Of a stretch of DNA of 64,000 nt, positions 26,497 to 34,282 are shown one piece after another. This DNA is from an uncultured Bacteroidales bacterium (GTDB taxonomy: Bacteria; Bacteroidota; Bacteroidia; Bacteroidales; Bacteroidaceae). Location: contig CADBXL010000013.1 of the NCBI GenBank assembly GCA_902798615.1, positions 62,001 to 126,000 on the forward strand, in the 5' to 3' direction. The notes under the pieces were generated by a model. That model had not been told where the DNA came from and did not search any database. It worked only from the letters and a program-made list of their open reading frames with translations. The position numbers and the translations under genes were made by a program. Position 1 is the stretch's first letter. Each line of letters opens with the position of its first letter.

Positions 26497-28701
26497 ATGA
26501 AGAAATTTTTTATTATGTGCTCACTCCTTCTCGCAACGGCATTGGGTGTTGCAGCTCAGGGAAAGATAAGCATTCAGGACATCAACTCGGGCGTTTTTGC
26601 TGCGAAAAAAGTTGGTGGAATGAGAGCTTTGCCTGATGGTGAGACGTATTCAAGAATATCTGACGACGGTACTAAAATCATAGCTTGCTATTATAAAAAC
26701 GGTCAGCAGGCAAGCGTTCTTTTCGACATAAACAACACAGTTGGTGAAAAGGTTAAGGCATTCGACGACTATATCATCTCACCTGATGGCACAAAAATGC
26801 TCATCAAGACCGAGACAAAGATGGTATATCGCAGGTCTTCAACTGCAAAATACTATGTGTATAACATCGCCAACAAGCGTATGCGTCCGCTTAGCGACAA
26901 CTCCGACGTTCAGAATCCTATCTGGAGCAACGATGGTAATCTAATTGCCTTTGTACGCAACAACAACATCTGGGTTAGCAAACTCCTTTTTGACGGAGCA
27001 GAAAGCCAGGTAACAAAGGACGGCGAAATCAATAAGGTAATCAACGGAATCCCAGATTGGGTAAACGAAGAGGAATTTACGACCTCAAACAGCATGTGCT
27101 TTAATGCCGACGGCACTATGATTTGCTGGATAAAGTATGAGGAAGCAAATGTAAAAGAATACCCTCTCCAGTTGTTCAAGGGCATGTCTCCTTCATACGA
27201 CGCACTAAGCACATATCCGGGAGAATACATATATAAATATCCAAAGGCTGGCGAGGACAACTCAAAGGTAAGTGCATGGAGCTACGACATCAAGAGTCAC
27301 GTCACACGAAAGATTGAACTTCCATTGGATGCTGAAGGATATATTCCAAGAATCATCCCTACTTCTGATGCCAATAGCATATTGCTCGTTACGCTCAACC
27401 GCCATCAGGATGATATGCGCATCTACTCTGCTAACCCACGCAGTAGCGTATGCCAGATGATTGTTGAGAACAAATCAAGCAAATACGTTAAGGAAGAGGC
27501 CTATACCGACATGAAGGTTACAGACAACTACATCCTCGTGCCTTGCGACAAGGGAGAGAATATAACCCTCAACGTATATTCAATTACAGGAGCTCTAAAG
27601 AGAGAAATCTCACTTCCTAACAAGGATATCACAGCGACATACGGCATTGACCAAAAGACTGGCGATGTCTATTTCCAGGCAGCCTCTCCAACTCCAAAGG
27701 ATCGCCAGGTGTTTGTTTCAAAAGCTAACGGCAAGCTTGAATGCCTTACTCCAGAGGCAGGAACAGCCGCAGCCCAGTTCTCTGAGACATTCAAATACTT
27801 CCTCAAGACATGGAGCGATGCCGATACACCTTATAAGTTCTCTGTCTGCAATGGTCAGGGCAAAGACATCAAGGTGATGGAGGATAATGCAAGCCTAAAG
27901 TCAAAGCTCAGAAACTATCCTATAACGAAGAAGGAGTTCTTCACATTCAAGACATCAGAAGGCGTACAACTTGAAGGCTGGATGATAAAGCCTGCAAACT
28001 TCGACGCTTCAAAGAAATATCCAGTCATTATGCACCAGTACTCTGGTCCTGGTAGCCAGCAGGTTGTAAACAGCTGGGGAATAGGTTCTATGGGCAACGG
28101 CGGCATGTACGACTACCTCCTTGCAGAAAAAGGGTTTATCGTCGTTACTGTTGACGGTCGCGGTACAGGATATCGCGGAACAGCCTTTGAGAAATGTATC
28201 TACCAGAGAATGGGCGACCTAGAATCAAAGGATCAGGTAGAAACCGCACTATGGCTTGGGCAGCAGTCATTCGTTGACAAGAACCGTATCGCTATCTGGG
28301 GATGGAGTTTCGGCGGATTCAATACGCTGATGGCTATGTCAGAAGGCAGACCTGTATTCTGCTGCGGAGTAGCAATAGCAGCCCCAACCGACTGGCGTTT
28401 CTACGACACTATCTATACCGAGCGCTATATGCGTACTCCAAAAGAGAACAGCGCAGGATATGACATCAACCCCAAGAACAGGGTAAACAACCTGCACGGA
28501 GCACTACTTCTCGTACATGGTCTTGCAGATGACAATGTTCATCCACAGAACGCTTTCGAGTATAGCGAGGCAATGGTTCAGGCTGATAAGGATTTCAAGG
28601 AACTTATCTACACCAACCGCAATCATAGCATCCACGGCGGTAACACAAGGAATCACCTGCTGAGACAGGTAACCAACTGGTTCGTGGAGCATATGAAATA
28701 A
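26497..28701 (+). CDS. Dipeptidyl peptidase IV-like S9 family peptidase, secreted
   Basis: From the ATG at 26497 the product has 734 residues: signal peptide MKKFFIMCSLLLATALGVAAQ, a DPP4 N-terminal beta-propeller (about 40-480), and a prolyl oligopeptidase-type hydrolase domain. The catalytic triad is visible as GWSFGG, DDNV in HGLADDNVHPQ, and His in NHSIHGG. The propeller contains the paired acidic DWVNEEEF segment that anchors the substrate N terminus in DPP4. It releases X-Pro dipeptides in the periplasm, as in other asaccharolytic or proteolytic Bacteroidota. Confidence 0.93.
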   Translation: MKKFFIMCSLLLATALGVAAQGKISIQDINSGVFAAKKVGGMRALPDGETYSRISDDGTKIIACYYKNGQQASVLFDINNTVGEKVKAFDDYIISPDGTKMLIKTETKMVYRRSSTAKYYVYNIANKRMRPLSDNSDVQNPIWSNDGNLIAFVRNNNIWVSKLLFDGAESQVTKDGEINKVINGIPDWVNEEEFTTSNSMCFNADGTMICWIKYEEANVKEYPLQLFKGMSPSYDALSTYPGEYIYKYPKAGEDNSKVSAWSYDIKSHVTRKIELPLDAEGYIPRIIPTSDANSILLVTLNRHQDDMRIYSANPRSSVCQMIVENKSSKYVKEEAYTDMKVTDNYILVPCDKGENITLNVYSITGALKREISLPNKDITATYGIDQKTGDVYFQAASPTPKDRQVFVSKANGKLECLTPEAGTAAAQFSETFKYFLKTWSDADTPYKFSVCNGQGKDIKVMEDNASLKSKLRNYPITKKEFFTFKTSEGVQLEGWMIKPANFDASKKYPVIMHQYSGPGSQQVVNSWGIGSMGNGGMYDYLLAEKGFIVVTVDGRGTGYRGTAFEKCIYQRMGDLESKDQVETALWLGQQSFVDKNRIAIWGWSFGGFNTLMAMSEGRPVFCCGVAIAAPTDWRFYDTIYTERYMRTPKENSAGYDINPKNRVNNLHGALLLVHGLADDNVHPQNAFEYSEAMVQADKDFKELIYTNRNHSIHGGNTRNHLLRQVTNWFVEHMK

Positions 28702-28742
28702 AGTGTAAAGTAGATAGAGTAAAGAGTAAAGTAGATAGACTA
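28702..28742. repeat. AT-rich 7-bp-step repeat before gdhA
   Basis: AGTGTAA, AGTAGAT, AGAGTAA, AGAGTAA, AGTAGAT follow in register. No TAnnTTTG box is found in this 74-bp gap, so gdhA may be read from the peptidase promoter or from a degenerate one. Confidence 0.55.
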
Positions 28743-28775
28743 AATATTTTTTTAACCAATAAAAGTAAAACAAAA

Positions 28776-30116
28776 ATGAACGCAAAGCAAGTCGTTGAAA
28801 ATCTCAAGCAGAGATTTCCTAATGAGCCTGAGTACATTCAGGCAGTAAGCCAGGTACTTCCAACAATCGAGGAAGAGTACAACAAGCACCCAGAGTTTGA
28901 GCGCGCTAACCTCATCGAGCGTCTCTGTATTCCAGATCGCGTAATCGAGTTCCGCGTATCATGGGTTGACGACAAGGGCAACGTACAGACAAACATGGGC
29001 TACCGTATCCAGCACAACAACGTGATTGGTCCTTACAAGGGCGGTATCCGTTTCCACCGTTCTGTAAACCTCGGTATTCTGAAGTTCCTTGCTTTCGAGC
29101 AGACATTCAAGAACTCTCTCACAACTCTCCCAATGGGTGGTGCAAAGGGTGGTTCTGACTTCTCTCCACGTGGTAAGTCTGACGCTGAGGTTATGCGTTT
29201 CTGCCAGGCATTCATGACTGAGCTCTATCGTCACGTAGGTGCTGACGAGGACGTACCAGCAGGTGATATCGGCGTAGGTGGCCGTGAGGTAGGTTACATG
29301 TTCGGTATGTACAAGAAGCTCACACACCAGTTCACTGGTATGCTTACAGGTAAGGGTCTCGAGTTCGGTGGTTCACTCATCCGTCCTGAGGCTACAGGTT
29401 ACGGTAACGTTTACTTCCTCGTAAACATGCTCAAGACTCGTAACATCGACATCAAGGGTAAGAAGGTTCTCGTATCTGGTGCAGGTAACGTTGCTCAGTA
29501 CACATGTGAGAAGCTCCTCCAGCTCGGTGCTATCCCAATGACAATGTCTGATTCTGACGGCTATATCTACGATCCAGAAGGTATCGATCGCGCTAAGCTC
29601 GACTACGTTATGGAGCTCAAGAACGTTGAGCGTGGACGTATCCGCGAGTACGCTGAGAAGTATCCAAATGCTAAGTACGTTGAGGGTGCAAAGCCTTGGT
29701 TCGAGAAGGGTTGCGAGATCGCTCTCCCATCTGCTACTCAGAACGAGATCAACGAGGAGGCTGCTAAGGCTCTCGTAGCAAATGGTGTTATCGCTGTTTC
29801 TGAGGGTGCTAACATGCCTACAACTCCAGAGGCTATCAAGGTATTCCAGGACGCTAAGATCCTCTACGCTCCAGGTAAGGCAGCTAACGCTGGTGGTGTA
29901 TCAGTATCAGGTCTTGAGATGTCACAGAACTCAGAGCGTCTCCGTTGGACATCTGAGGAAGTTGACAACTACCTCCACCGCATCATGGATGATATCCACG
30001 AGAACTGCGTTAAGTACGGTACAGAGGCTAACGGTTACATCAACTATGTAAAGGGTGCTAACGTAGCTGGCTTCATGAAGGTAGCTAAGGCTATGATGGC
30101 TCAGGGTATCGTTTAA
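28776..30116 (+). CDS. gdhA: NADP-specific glutamate dehydrogenase
   Basis: The 446-residue protein is the hexameric GDH class I type. The substrate-binding lysines lie in GPYKGGIRFH and PMGGAKGGSDF, the catalytic Asp in PAGDIGVG, and the nucleotide-binding loop is SGAGNVAQ. It makes glutamate from 2-oxoglutarate and ammonium. Codon use is strongly biased to a small set (GGT, CGT, AAC, ATC, CTC), far more than in neighbouring genes, which implies very high expression. It ends in a strong terminator (30139-30175). Confidence 0.96.
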   Translation: MNAKQVVENLKQRFPNEPEYIQAVSQVLPTIEEEYNKHPEFERANLIERLCIPDRVIEFRVSWVDDKGNVQTNMGYRIQHNNVIGPYKGGIRFHRSVNLGILKFLAFEQTFKNSLTTLPMGGAKGGSDFSPRGKSDAEVMRFCQAFMTELYRHVGADEDVPAGDIGVGGREVGYMFGMYKKLTHQFTGMLTGKGLEFGGSLIRPEATGYGNVYFLVNMLKTRNIDIKGKKVLVSGAGNVAQYTCEKLLQLGAIPMTMSDSDGYIYDPEGIDRAKLDYVMELKNVERGRIREYAEKYPNAKYVEGAKPWFEKGCEIALPSATQNEINEEAAKALVANGVIAVSEGANMPTTPEAIKVFQDAKILYAPGKAANAGGVSVSGLEMSQNSERLRWTSEEVDNYLHRIMDDIHENCVKYGTEANGYINYVKGANVAGFMKVAKAMMAQGIV

Positions 30117-30138
30117 TCGACAATCCCAATATAAACTC

Positions 30139-30175
30139 AATGCCGCTTAGGAAGAATCCTGAGCGGCATTTTTAT
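30139..30175 (+). terminator. Rho-independent terminator of gdhA
   Basis: AATGCCGCTTAGGA and TCCTGAGCGGCATT pair over 14 bp (one G-U) around AGAA, followed by TTTAT, 23 bp after the stop codon. Confidence 0.85.
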
Positions 30176-30186
30176 ATTTATGGAAA

Positions 30187-30247
30187 AAGATTGGTAAGAT
30201 TGGAAACTTGCGTAGCTTGATGAGCTTGCGAATAATTATTGTCAGTT
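30187..30247. repeat. 60-bp dispersed hairpin element, copy 1
   Basis: AAGATTGGTAAGATTGG, then ACTTGCG-AGCTTGATGAGCTTGCGAA, then ATTATTGTCAGTT. A second copy in the same orientation lies at 32206-32258, and a reversed part (CTGACAATAATTACC) at about 32022-32037. The two direct copies bracket the TlpA-like gene and the island C repeats. Confidence 0.65.
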
Positions 30248-30258
30248 CAAAACTTACG

Positions 30259-31488
30259 TTATTTATTATTACAAAGCATTTTCTCTATCTCTGCATCTGG
30301 AATACACTTCACAAAAGCCTTGTAGAAAGCACCTGCACCATGCGAAACATCAAGAACCTTACCCTCTGGATCTATGATTACAAAGCATGGAGTCCCCTTT
30401 GCTCCATATACATTCGCAAGATCAACCGCACATTTATGGTCGTTCCAATCATGATAGCTTAATTTATTATCTTCTTTCATCCAAATGCTTTCAGGATCTA
30501 CAGAAATGGCAACAAGTTCCATTCTATCATTATTGCGCTTGTAAAGTCCCTCAAGCTCTGGTAGCATAGCCAAACAAGGGCCACAGAACTTAGAGGTAAA
30601 CTCTAATATTGTATATTTTCCCTTAAACTCCGAAATCCTATGTTCCTTGCCCTTACGATCGTAAAGCGTGAAATCCTTACTCTGAGCACCTATTTTCAGT
30701 TGCTCACCAGACGAAAGAAAACCTTTAGCCTCAATAGCATTCTGGTCATCATAATCAACAGGCACTTTTGTCAAGAAAAGATTGAGAATCCTATCCTTCA
30801 GTTGCTTATTGCCAAGCCTCATAGCCTTATTTGAAATAGAACTGAGATACATAGCAAAGACAGAATTGCACTTCTTATTCTTCATAAAGTCAAGCATAGA
30901 AACAACATTGATAGAATCTCTTTGTCTTCCCAATTTCTGTACCAGCGCATCATCTACATCGTCAGCCTCATTTGCCTCTTGTATTTTCTTTCTAATAGGC
31001 ACTAACTTTTCTTGTTCGTAAGCACGATATTCGTAGAACTCCTTCTGCAAAGGATGATCACTTTCGGCTTTCCAAGTAATTACATCCTGTCTTGTGCTTG
31101 GATTACCTGTAACCTTCACCTTTGCACCAGGATAGGCATAAACAAAAATGGCTTTTCCTTCTACCCTTAGCATATACTCTTCATTATCATCATTTTCATC
31201 AAAGTCCTTATAAATGAATTTCTTTTCAATATGGAATTTTCCATTTCTAAGAGTATCAACCAAAGTATTATTGGCAGCATCCCACGCCCTCGTTCTTTTT
31301 ACTCGAAAAGCAAATTTAACAGGAGTTCCATCAGGCACACCAGCAAGCTCACCTTCCACAACAATAGGTTTCATCGGGATTTCCTTCGTCTTATCAGCCA
31401 CAGGCATTTGCATTTGCGTTCTACGATATTGAGCATGAGAACTAATAGTTGCGAGTAGCAACATAGGTAGAATAAAAAATTTAGTCAT
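30259..31488 (-). CDS. TlpA-like thioredoxin-fold protein, secreted
   Basis: The 409-residue protein starts with a signal peptide (MTKFFILPMLLLATISSHAQ). Residues 40-130 form a beta domain of the DUF4369 type often found with such proteins, 140-240 are helical, and 268-409 form a thioredoxin fold with the redox pair C302/C305 in FCGPC. It probably reduces or forms disulfides, or acts on a haem or metal partner, in the periplasm. The best candidate promoter is at 31544-31575. The short gap to gdhA is filled by the 60-bp element. Confidence 0.82.
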   Translation of the reverse strand: MTKFFILPMLLLATISSHAQYRRTQMQMPVADKTKEIPMKPIVVEGELAGVPDGTPVKFAFRVKRTRAWDAANNTLVDTLRNGKFHIEKKFIYKDFDENDDNEEYMLRVEGKAIFVYAYPGAKVKVTGNPSTRQDVITWKAESDHPLQKEFYEYRAYEQEKLVPIRKKIQEANEADDVDDALVQKLGRQRDSINVVSMLDFMKNKKCNSVFAMYLSSISNKAMRLGNKQLKDRILNLFLTKVPVDYDDQNAIEAKGFLSSGEQLKIGAQSKDFTLYDRKGKEHRISEFKGKYTILEFTSKFCGPCLAMLPELEGLYKRNNDRMELVAISVDPESIWMKEDNKLSYHDWNDHKCAVDLANVYGAKGTPCFVIIDPEGKVLDVSHGAGAFYKAFVKCIPDAEIEKMLCNNK

Positions 31489-31543
31489 AATAAAATTCCT
31501 AACGTTTTAGTTCGGTTTTACACAAATTCTATCAATATGAGTA

Positions 31544-31575
31544 CAAAGGTATGAAAAAAGATTTTAAGATACAAA
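31544..31575 (-). promoter_or_regulatory. Promoter of the TlpA-like gene
   Basis: TTTG, 20 bp, TACCTTTG on the minus strand, 56 bp before the start codon. Confidence 0.72.
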
Positions 31576-31612
31576 TATTCTACCTTTTTTCTCGTCATTT
31601 TTTTCTTGCGAA

Positions 31613-31740
31613 TCCCATGTAACGCCCATTTCTCGTCTATTCTATGAAACGGACTTGCAACGGCTTTGGAACGGTATTACAACGGACTTAGAACGGACCT
31701 GTAACGGACTTGAAACGGAGGTGGAACGGACCTATAACAA
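31613..31740. repeat. 11-bp-step array, island C
   Basis: This is the most regular array. ACGG starts at 31649, 31660, 31671, 31682, 31693, 31704, 31715 and 31726, eight perfect 11-bp steps, with a worn ninth unit at 31737. The opposing arm has TCCC at 31613, GCCC at 31624 and GTCT at 31635, also 11 bp apart. The six or seven bases between words vary (ACTTG, CTTTG, TATTA, ACCTG). It lies in a 927-bp gap without a gene (31489-32415). Confidence 0.85.
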
Positions 31741-31800
31741 TTGGTCTTGATATTCAACCGGTTGAGATTTCAGCCCGTTAACTATTCTGCAGGACACATT

Positions 31801-31957
31801 GCCAAAATGTGGTCAAGATGGTCAAGGTCAAAATGGTCATTTTCATTTTCGGAATGTGTCATTTGCTCACTATATATAAATATTATTTATATATAGTGGA
31901 GGATTTTGACAACTCAGAAATCATTTTGACCAAATGACAAATGACCAAATGACCGCG
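31801..31957. repeat. Palindrome block of island C, word TGGTCA
   Basis: TGGTCA recurs at the left (ATGTGGTCAAG, ATGGTCAAGG, AATGGTCATTT) and its complement at the right (TTTTGACC, AATGACAA, ATGACCAAATGACC). At the centre a palindrome CACTATATATAAATA / TATTTATATATAGTG spans about 31868-31898. The whole could fold into one long stem. A run of seven G follows (31957-31963). Confidence 0.75.
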
Positions 31958-32085
31958 GGGGGGTATAAAGTAAATTAACGTCAGTTCGGCGAATTCAAGG
32001 CAAACGCATCTCCGATGCTGAACTGACAATAATTACCAATCTTACCAATCTTTTACCAAGAGAAAGGCTCGCTTACGCGAAGATA

Positions 32086-32165
32086 TTATTGGGAAAGTAA
32101 ATGAGCAATAAATTTTATCAGTAAATTAATTTACTGGTTTAATTTTCTTAGAATTTACTTTCAAA
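32086..32165. repeat. AT-rich inverted element with GAAAGTAAAT ends
   Basis: GGAAAGTAAAT at the left faces ATTTACTTTC at the right, with CAGTAAATTAATTTACTG as inner palindrome. A related element lies at 61999-62110. The second 60-bp hairpin element follows at 32206-32258. Confidence 0.55.
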
Positions 32166-32205
32166 AAACACATCTCAGGGCACAAGCCCAGTTTCTTATT
32201 GGATT

Positions 32206-32258
32206 AAGATTGGTAACTTGCGAAGCTTGTTGAGCTTTGCGAAAAATTATTGTCAGTT
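32206..32258. repeat. 60-bp dispersed hairpin element, copy 2
   Basis: AAGATTGGTAACTTGCGAAGC, TTGTTGAGCTTTGCGAA and ATTATTGTCAGTT match the copy at 30187-30247 with small gaps. Confidence 0.65.
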
Positions 32259-32334
32259 AAAAACAACTTGCTGTTTGCCATATAGACAATTCATAGAACT
32301 CAAGTTAACCATAAACAAAGAGTGTGAAATTCAA

Positions 32335-32406
32335 AATGAACTTCACACTCTTTACTTTATACTATCTTCTTTATACTTTACTCTTTACACATTACACTTT
32401 ACACCT
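32335..32406. repeat. AT-rich 7-bp-step repeat after hisB
   Basis: ACTCTTT, ACTTTAT, ACTATCT, TCTTTAT, ACTTTAC, TCTTTAC, ACATTAC, ACTTTAC, ACCTTA run in a strict 7-bp step up to the end of hisB. Confidence 0.65.
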
Positions 32407-32415
32407 TAATCTATC

Positions 32416-33492
32416 CTAAAGCATTCCCTTTGAGCTTGGGAGCTGATAGTGGTAGATGTCGCGCTTTACAGCCATCTTGATGCTACGGGCGAATGCCTTG
32501 AAGATTCCCTCAATCTTGTGGTGCTCGTTATCACCCTCAGCCTTGATGTTAAGGTTCATCTTAGCAGCATCGCTAACGCTCTTGAAGAAATGGAAGAACA
32601 TCTCAGTAGGCATCTCGCCAATCTTCTCCCTATGGAACTCAGCATCCCATATCAGCCAAGGGCGACCTCCGAAATCGAGTGCTACCTGACACAAGCAATC
32701 ATCCATAGGAAGGGTATAGCCGTAACGCTCTATGCCACGCTTATCGCCAAGAGCTTTTAACAGACACTCGCCAAGTACGATACCTGTGTCCTCTATGCTA
32801 TGATGCTCGTCAACGTGCAAGTCACCATTACAACGCACATACAGGTCAATCATACCATGCTTGCCTATCTGCTCAAGCATGTGGTCGAAGAAGCCGAGAC
32901 CTGTCTGGATATCACACTTACCAGTACCTTCAAGGTTCACGCGCACGGTAATATCCGTCTCATGAGTGGTACGGGTAATCTCAGCAGTACGCTCTCCTGC
33001 AAACAATATCTCCGCAGCAGCCTCCCAAGAAGAGGAATCGCCAGCAGTAATCTTGAGGAACTTACAACCGAGGTTCTTTGCCAACTGGGCATCACTCTCA
33101 CGATCACCTATAACGTATGAGTTTGCAAGGTCGTACTCTTCCTTGTTCTCAATATATTTCTTGAGCATACCAGTACCTGGCTTGCGGTCAGGATGGTTGT
33201 CCTCTGGGAAATGGCGGTCGATAAGCATATCGTCAAAATCTATGCCCTCGCCATGAAGGGTTTTGAGAATGAAGTTATGAACAGGCCAGAAGGTATCCTC
33301 AGGGAAAGAGGCTGTGCCAAGTCCGTCCTGATTACTAACCATAACAAACTCGAAGTCCAGTTTCTTACGGATGAATGAGAGGTTGGTTATAGCTCCCTCA
33401 ACAAACTCCAGTTTCTCGAAAGAGTCTATCTGCTCATCAGCAGGTTCCTTTATGATCGTACCGTCACGATCTATGAAAAGTAAGCGCTTCAT
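32416..33492 (-). CDS. hisB: Bifunctional histidinol-phosphatase / imidazoleglycerol-phosphate dehydratase
   Basis: The 358-residue protein fuses a HAD-type phosphatase (1-165, catalytic D8/D10 in FIDRDGT) to imidazoleglycerol-phosphate dehydratase (about 168-358), with the metal-binding HHSIEDTG and a matching C-terminal NEHHKIEG. It carries out steps 6 and 8 of histidine synthesis. No other his gene is near it, so the pathway is split in this genome. It starts 3 bp after the stop of a small membrane protein gene and is probably co-transcribed with it. Confidence 0.95.
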   Translation of the reverse strand: MKRLLFIDRDGTIIKEPADEQIDSFEKLEFVEGAITNLSFIRKKLDFEFVMVSNQDGLGTASFPEDTFWPVHNFILKTLHGEGIDFDDMLIDRHFPEDNHPDRKPGTGMLKKYIENKEEYDLANSYVIGDRESDAQLAKNLGCKFLKITAGDSSSWEAAAEILFAGERTAEITRTTHETDITVRVNLEGTGKCDIQTGLGFFDHMLEQIGKHGMIDLYVRCNGDLHVDEHHSIEDTGIVLGECLLKALGDKRGIERYGYTLPMDDCLCQVALDFGGRPWLIWDAEFHREKIGEMPTEMFFHFFKSVSDAAKMNLNIKAEGDNEHHKIEGIFKAFARSIKMAVKRDIYHYQLPSSKGML

Positions 33493-33495
33493 CTT

Positions 33496-34119
33496 TTATT
33501 TCTCATTTTCGTTATAAACCACAGAGCCGTATTTATACATCAGACTTGCAGGAACTACAAGGCCAATATATTCTGCAATAACAATAGCAAGAACGCTTAT
33601 CACAAACATTGATACATATCCCGAAGTTGGAATAGACACCACATCATTATACAGAGTCTCTGATAGCATACAACTGTTATAAGCTAATCTGGATATCTCT
33701 ATTGCCACTATAGGAATCATCGTTAGCAATATTTGCAAGAACAATGCCATAAGGAATATTCCGAGGAAAGACCAGAAATTACGGAGGATAATCCGACCTG
33801 CCTTTACCTTGTATTTCTTTTCCTCACGCCTTATCATATATCTGCCAAAATAAGCCAAGCCTACTATTGCCAGACATATCTGGAACAGGTATGCCCCCAA
33901 TACTCCAACCGAAGCAAGTCGAGTACTTGCTCCTACGTTTTGACGAAATATATCCACAGCAACCTCCTCCTCGAATGCAAACAAGAACACATCAGATATT
34001 GCTATTATCAATAACAATATCCACATTGCCTTTATCACCTTCAAAGGATTGGCAAGAACAAAACTGAATCCTGCTTTCAGGCATGCTACAAAACCACGAG
34101 ACTGATAAATTGACTCCAT
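33496..34119 (-). CDS. Four-helix membrane protein of unknown function
   Basis: The ATG at 34119 gives 207 residues, starting MESIYQSRGFVACLKAG. An ATG 78 bp further upstream is in frame, but the extra residues (TFPSPLGERVPIGRVRG) are encoded by a REP-like palindrome and are unlikely to be part of the ancestral protein. Predicted helices lie at about 32-52, 72-96, 112-138 and 170-197. Similar proteins are common in Bacteroidota next to valS or hisB, but I recognise no function. Confidence 0.65.
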   Translation of the reverse strand: MESIYQSRGFVACLKAGFSFVLANPLKVIKAMWILLLIIAISDVFLFAFEEEVAVDIFRQNVGASTRLASVGVLGAYLFQICLAIVGLAYFGRYMIRREEKKYKVKAGRIILRNFWSFLGIFLMALFLQILLTMIPIVAIEISRLAYNSCMLSETLYNDVVSIPTSGYVSMFVISVLAIVIAEYIGLVVPASLMYKYGSVVYNENEK

Positions 34120-34137
34120 AGATGATATAGAAAAACT

Positions 34138-34282
34138 ACAGCCCCTCACCCGCCCTATGGGCACCCTCTCCCCAAGGGGCGAGGGAAAAGTCACCATTGT
34201 TCGTTCAAGGGGATTGTTATTGTTAATACTAACCTCCTTCCCCCTTGCCCCTTCACGGGGAAAGGGCTGGGGATAGGGGTCT
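34138..34282. repeat. Inverted pair of REP-like elements between valS and the membrane protein gene
   Basis: The copy at about 34138-34190 (CAGCCCCTCACCCGCCC...CTCCCCAAGGGGCGAGGG) faces a copy at about 34231-34281 (CCCCCTTGCCCCTTCACGGGGAAAGGGC...GGATAGGGGTC) that is its reverse-complement type. They are read as part of the same minus-strand transcript as valS and the next gene. Confidence 0.7.

Noticed and set aside
31613..31740. CRISPR-like regular array
   Set aside because: The unit is 11 bp with a 4-5 base word, far below CRISPR repeat and spacer sizes, and no cas gene is present.
34120..34197. 26 extra N-terminal residues on the small membrane protein
   Set aside because: They are encoded by a REP-like palindrome and precede a better start at 34119.
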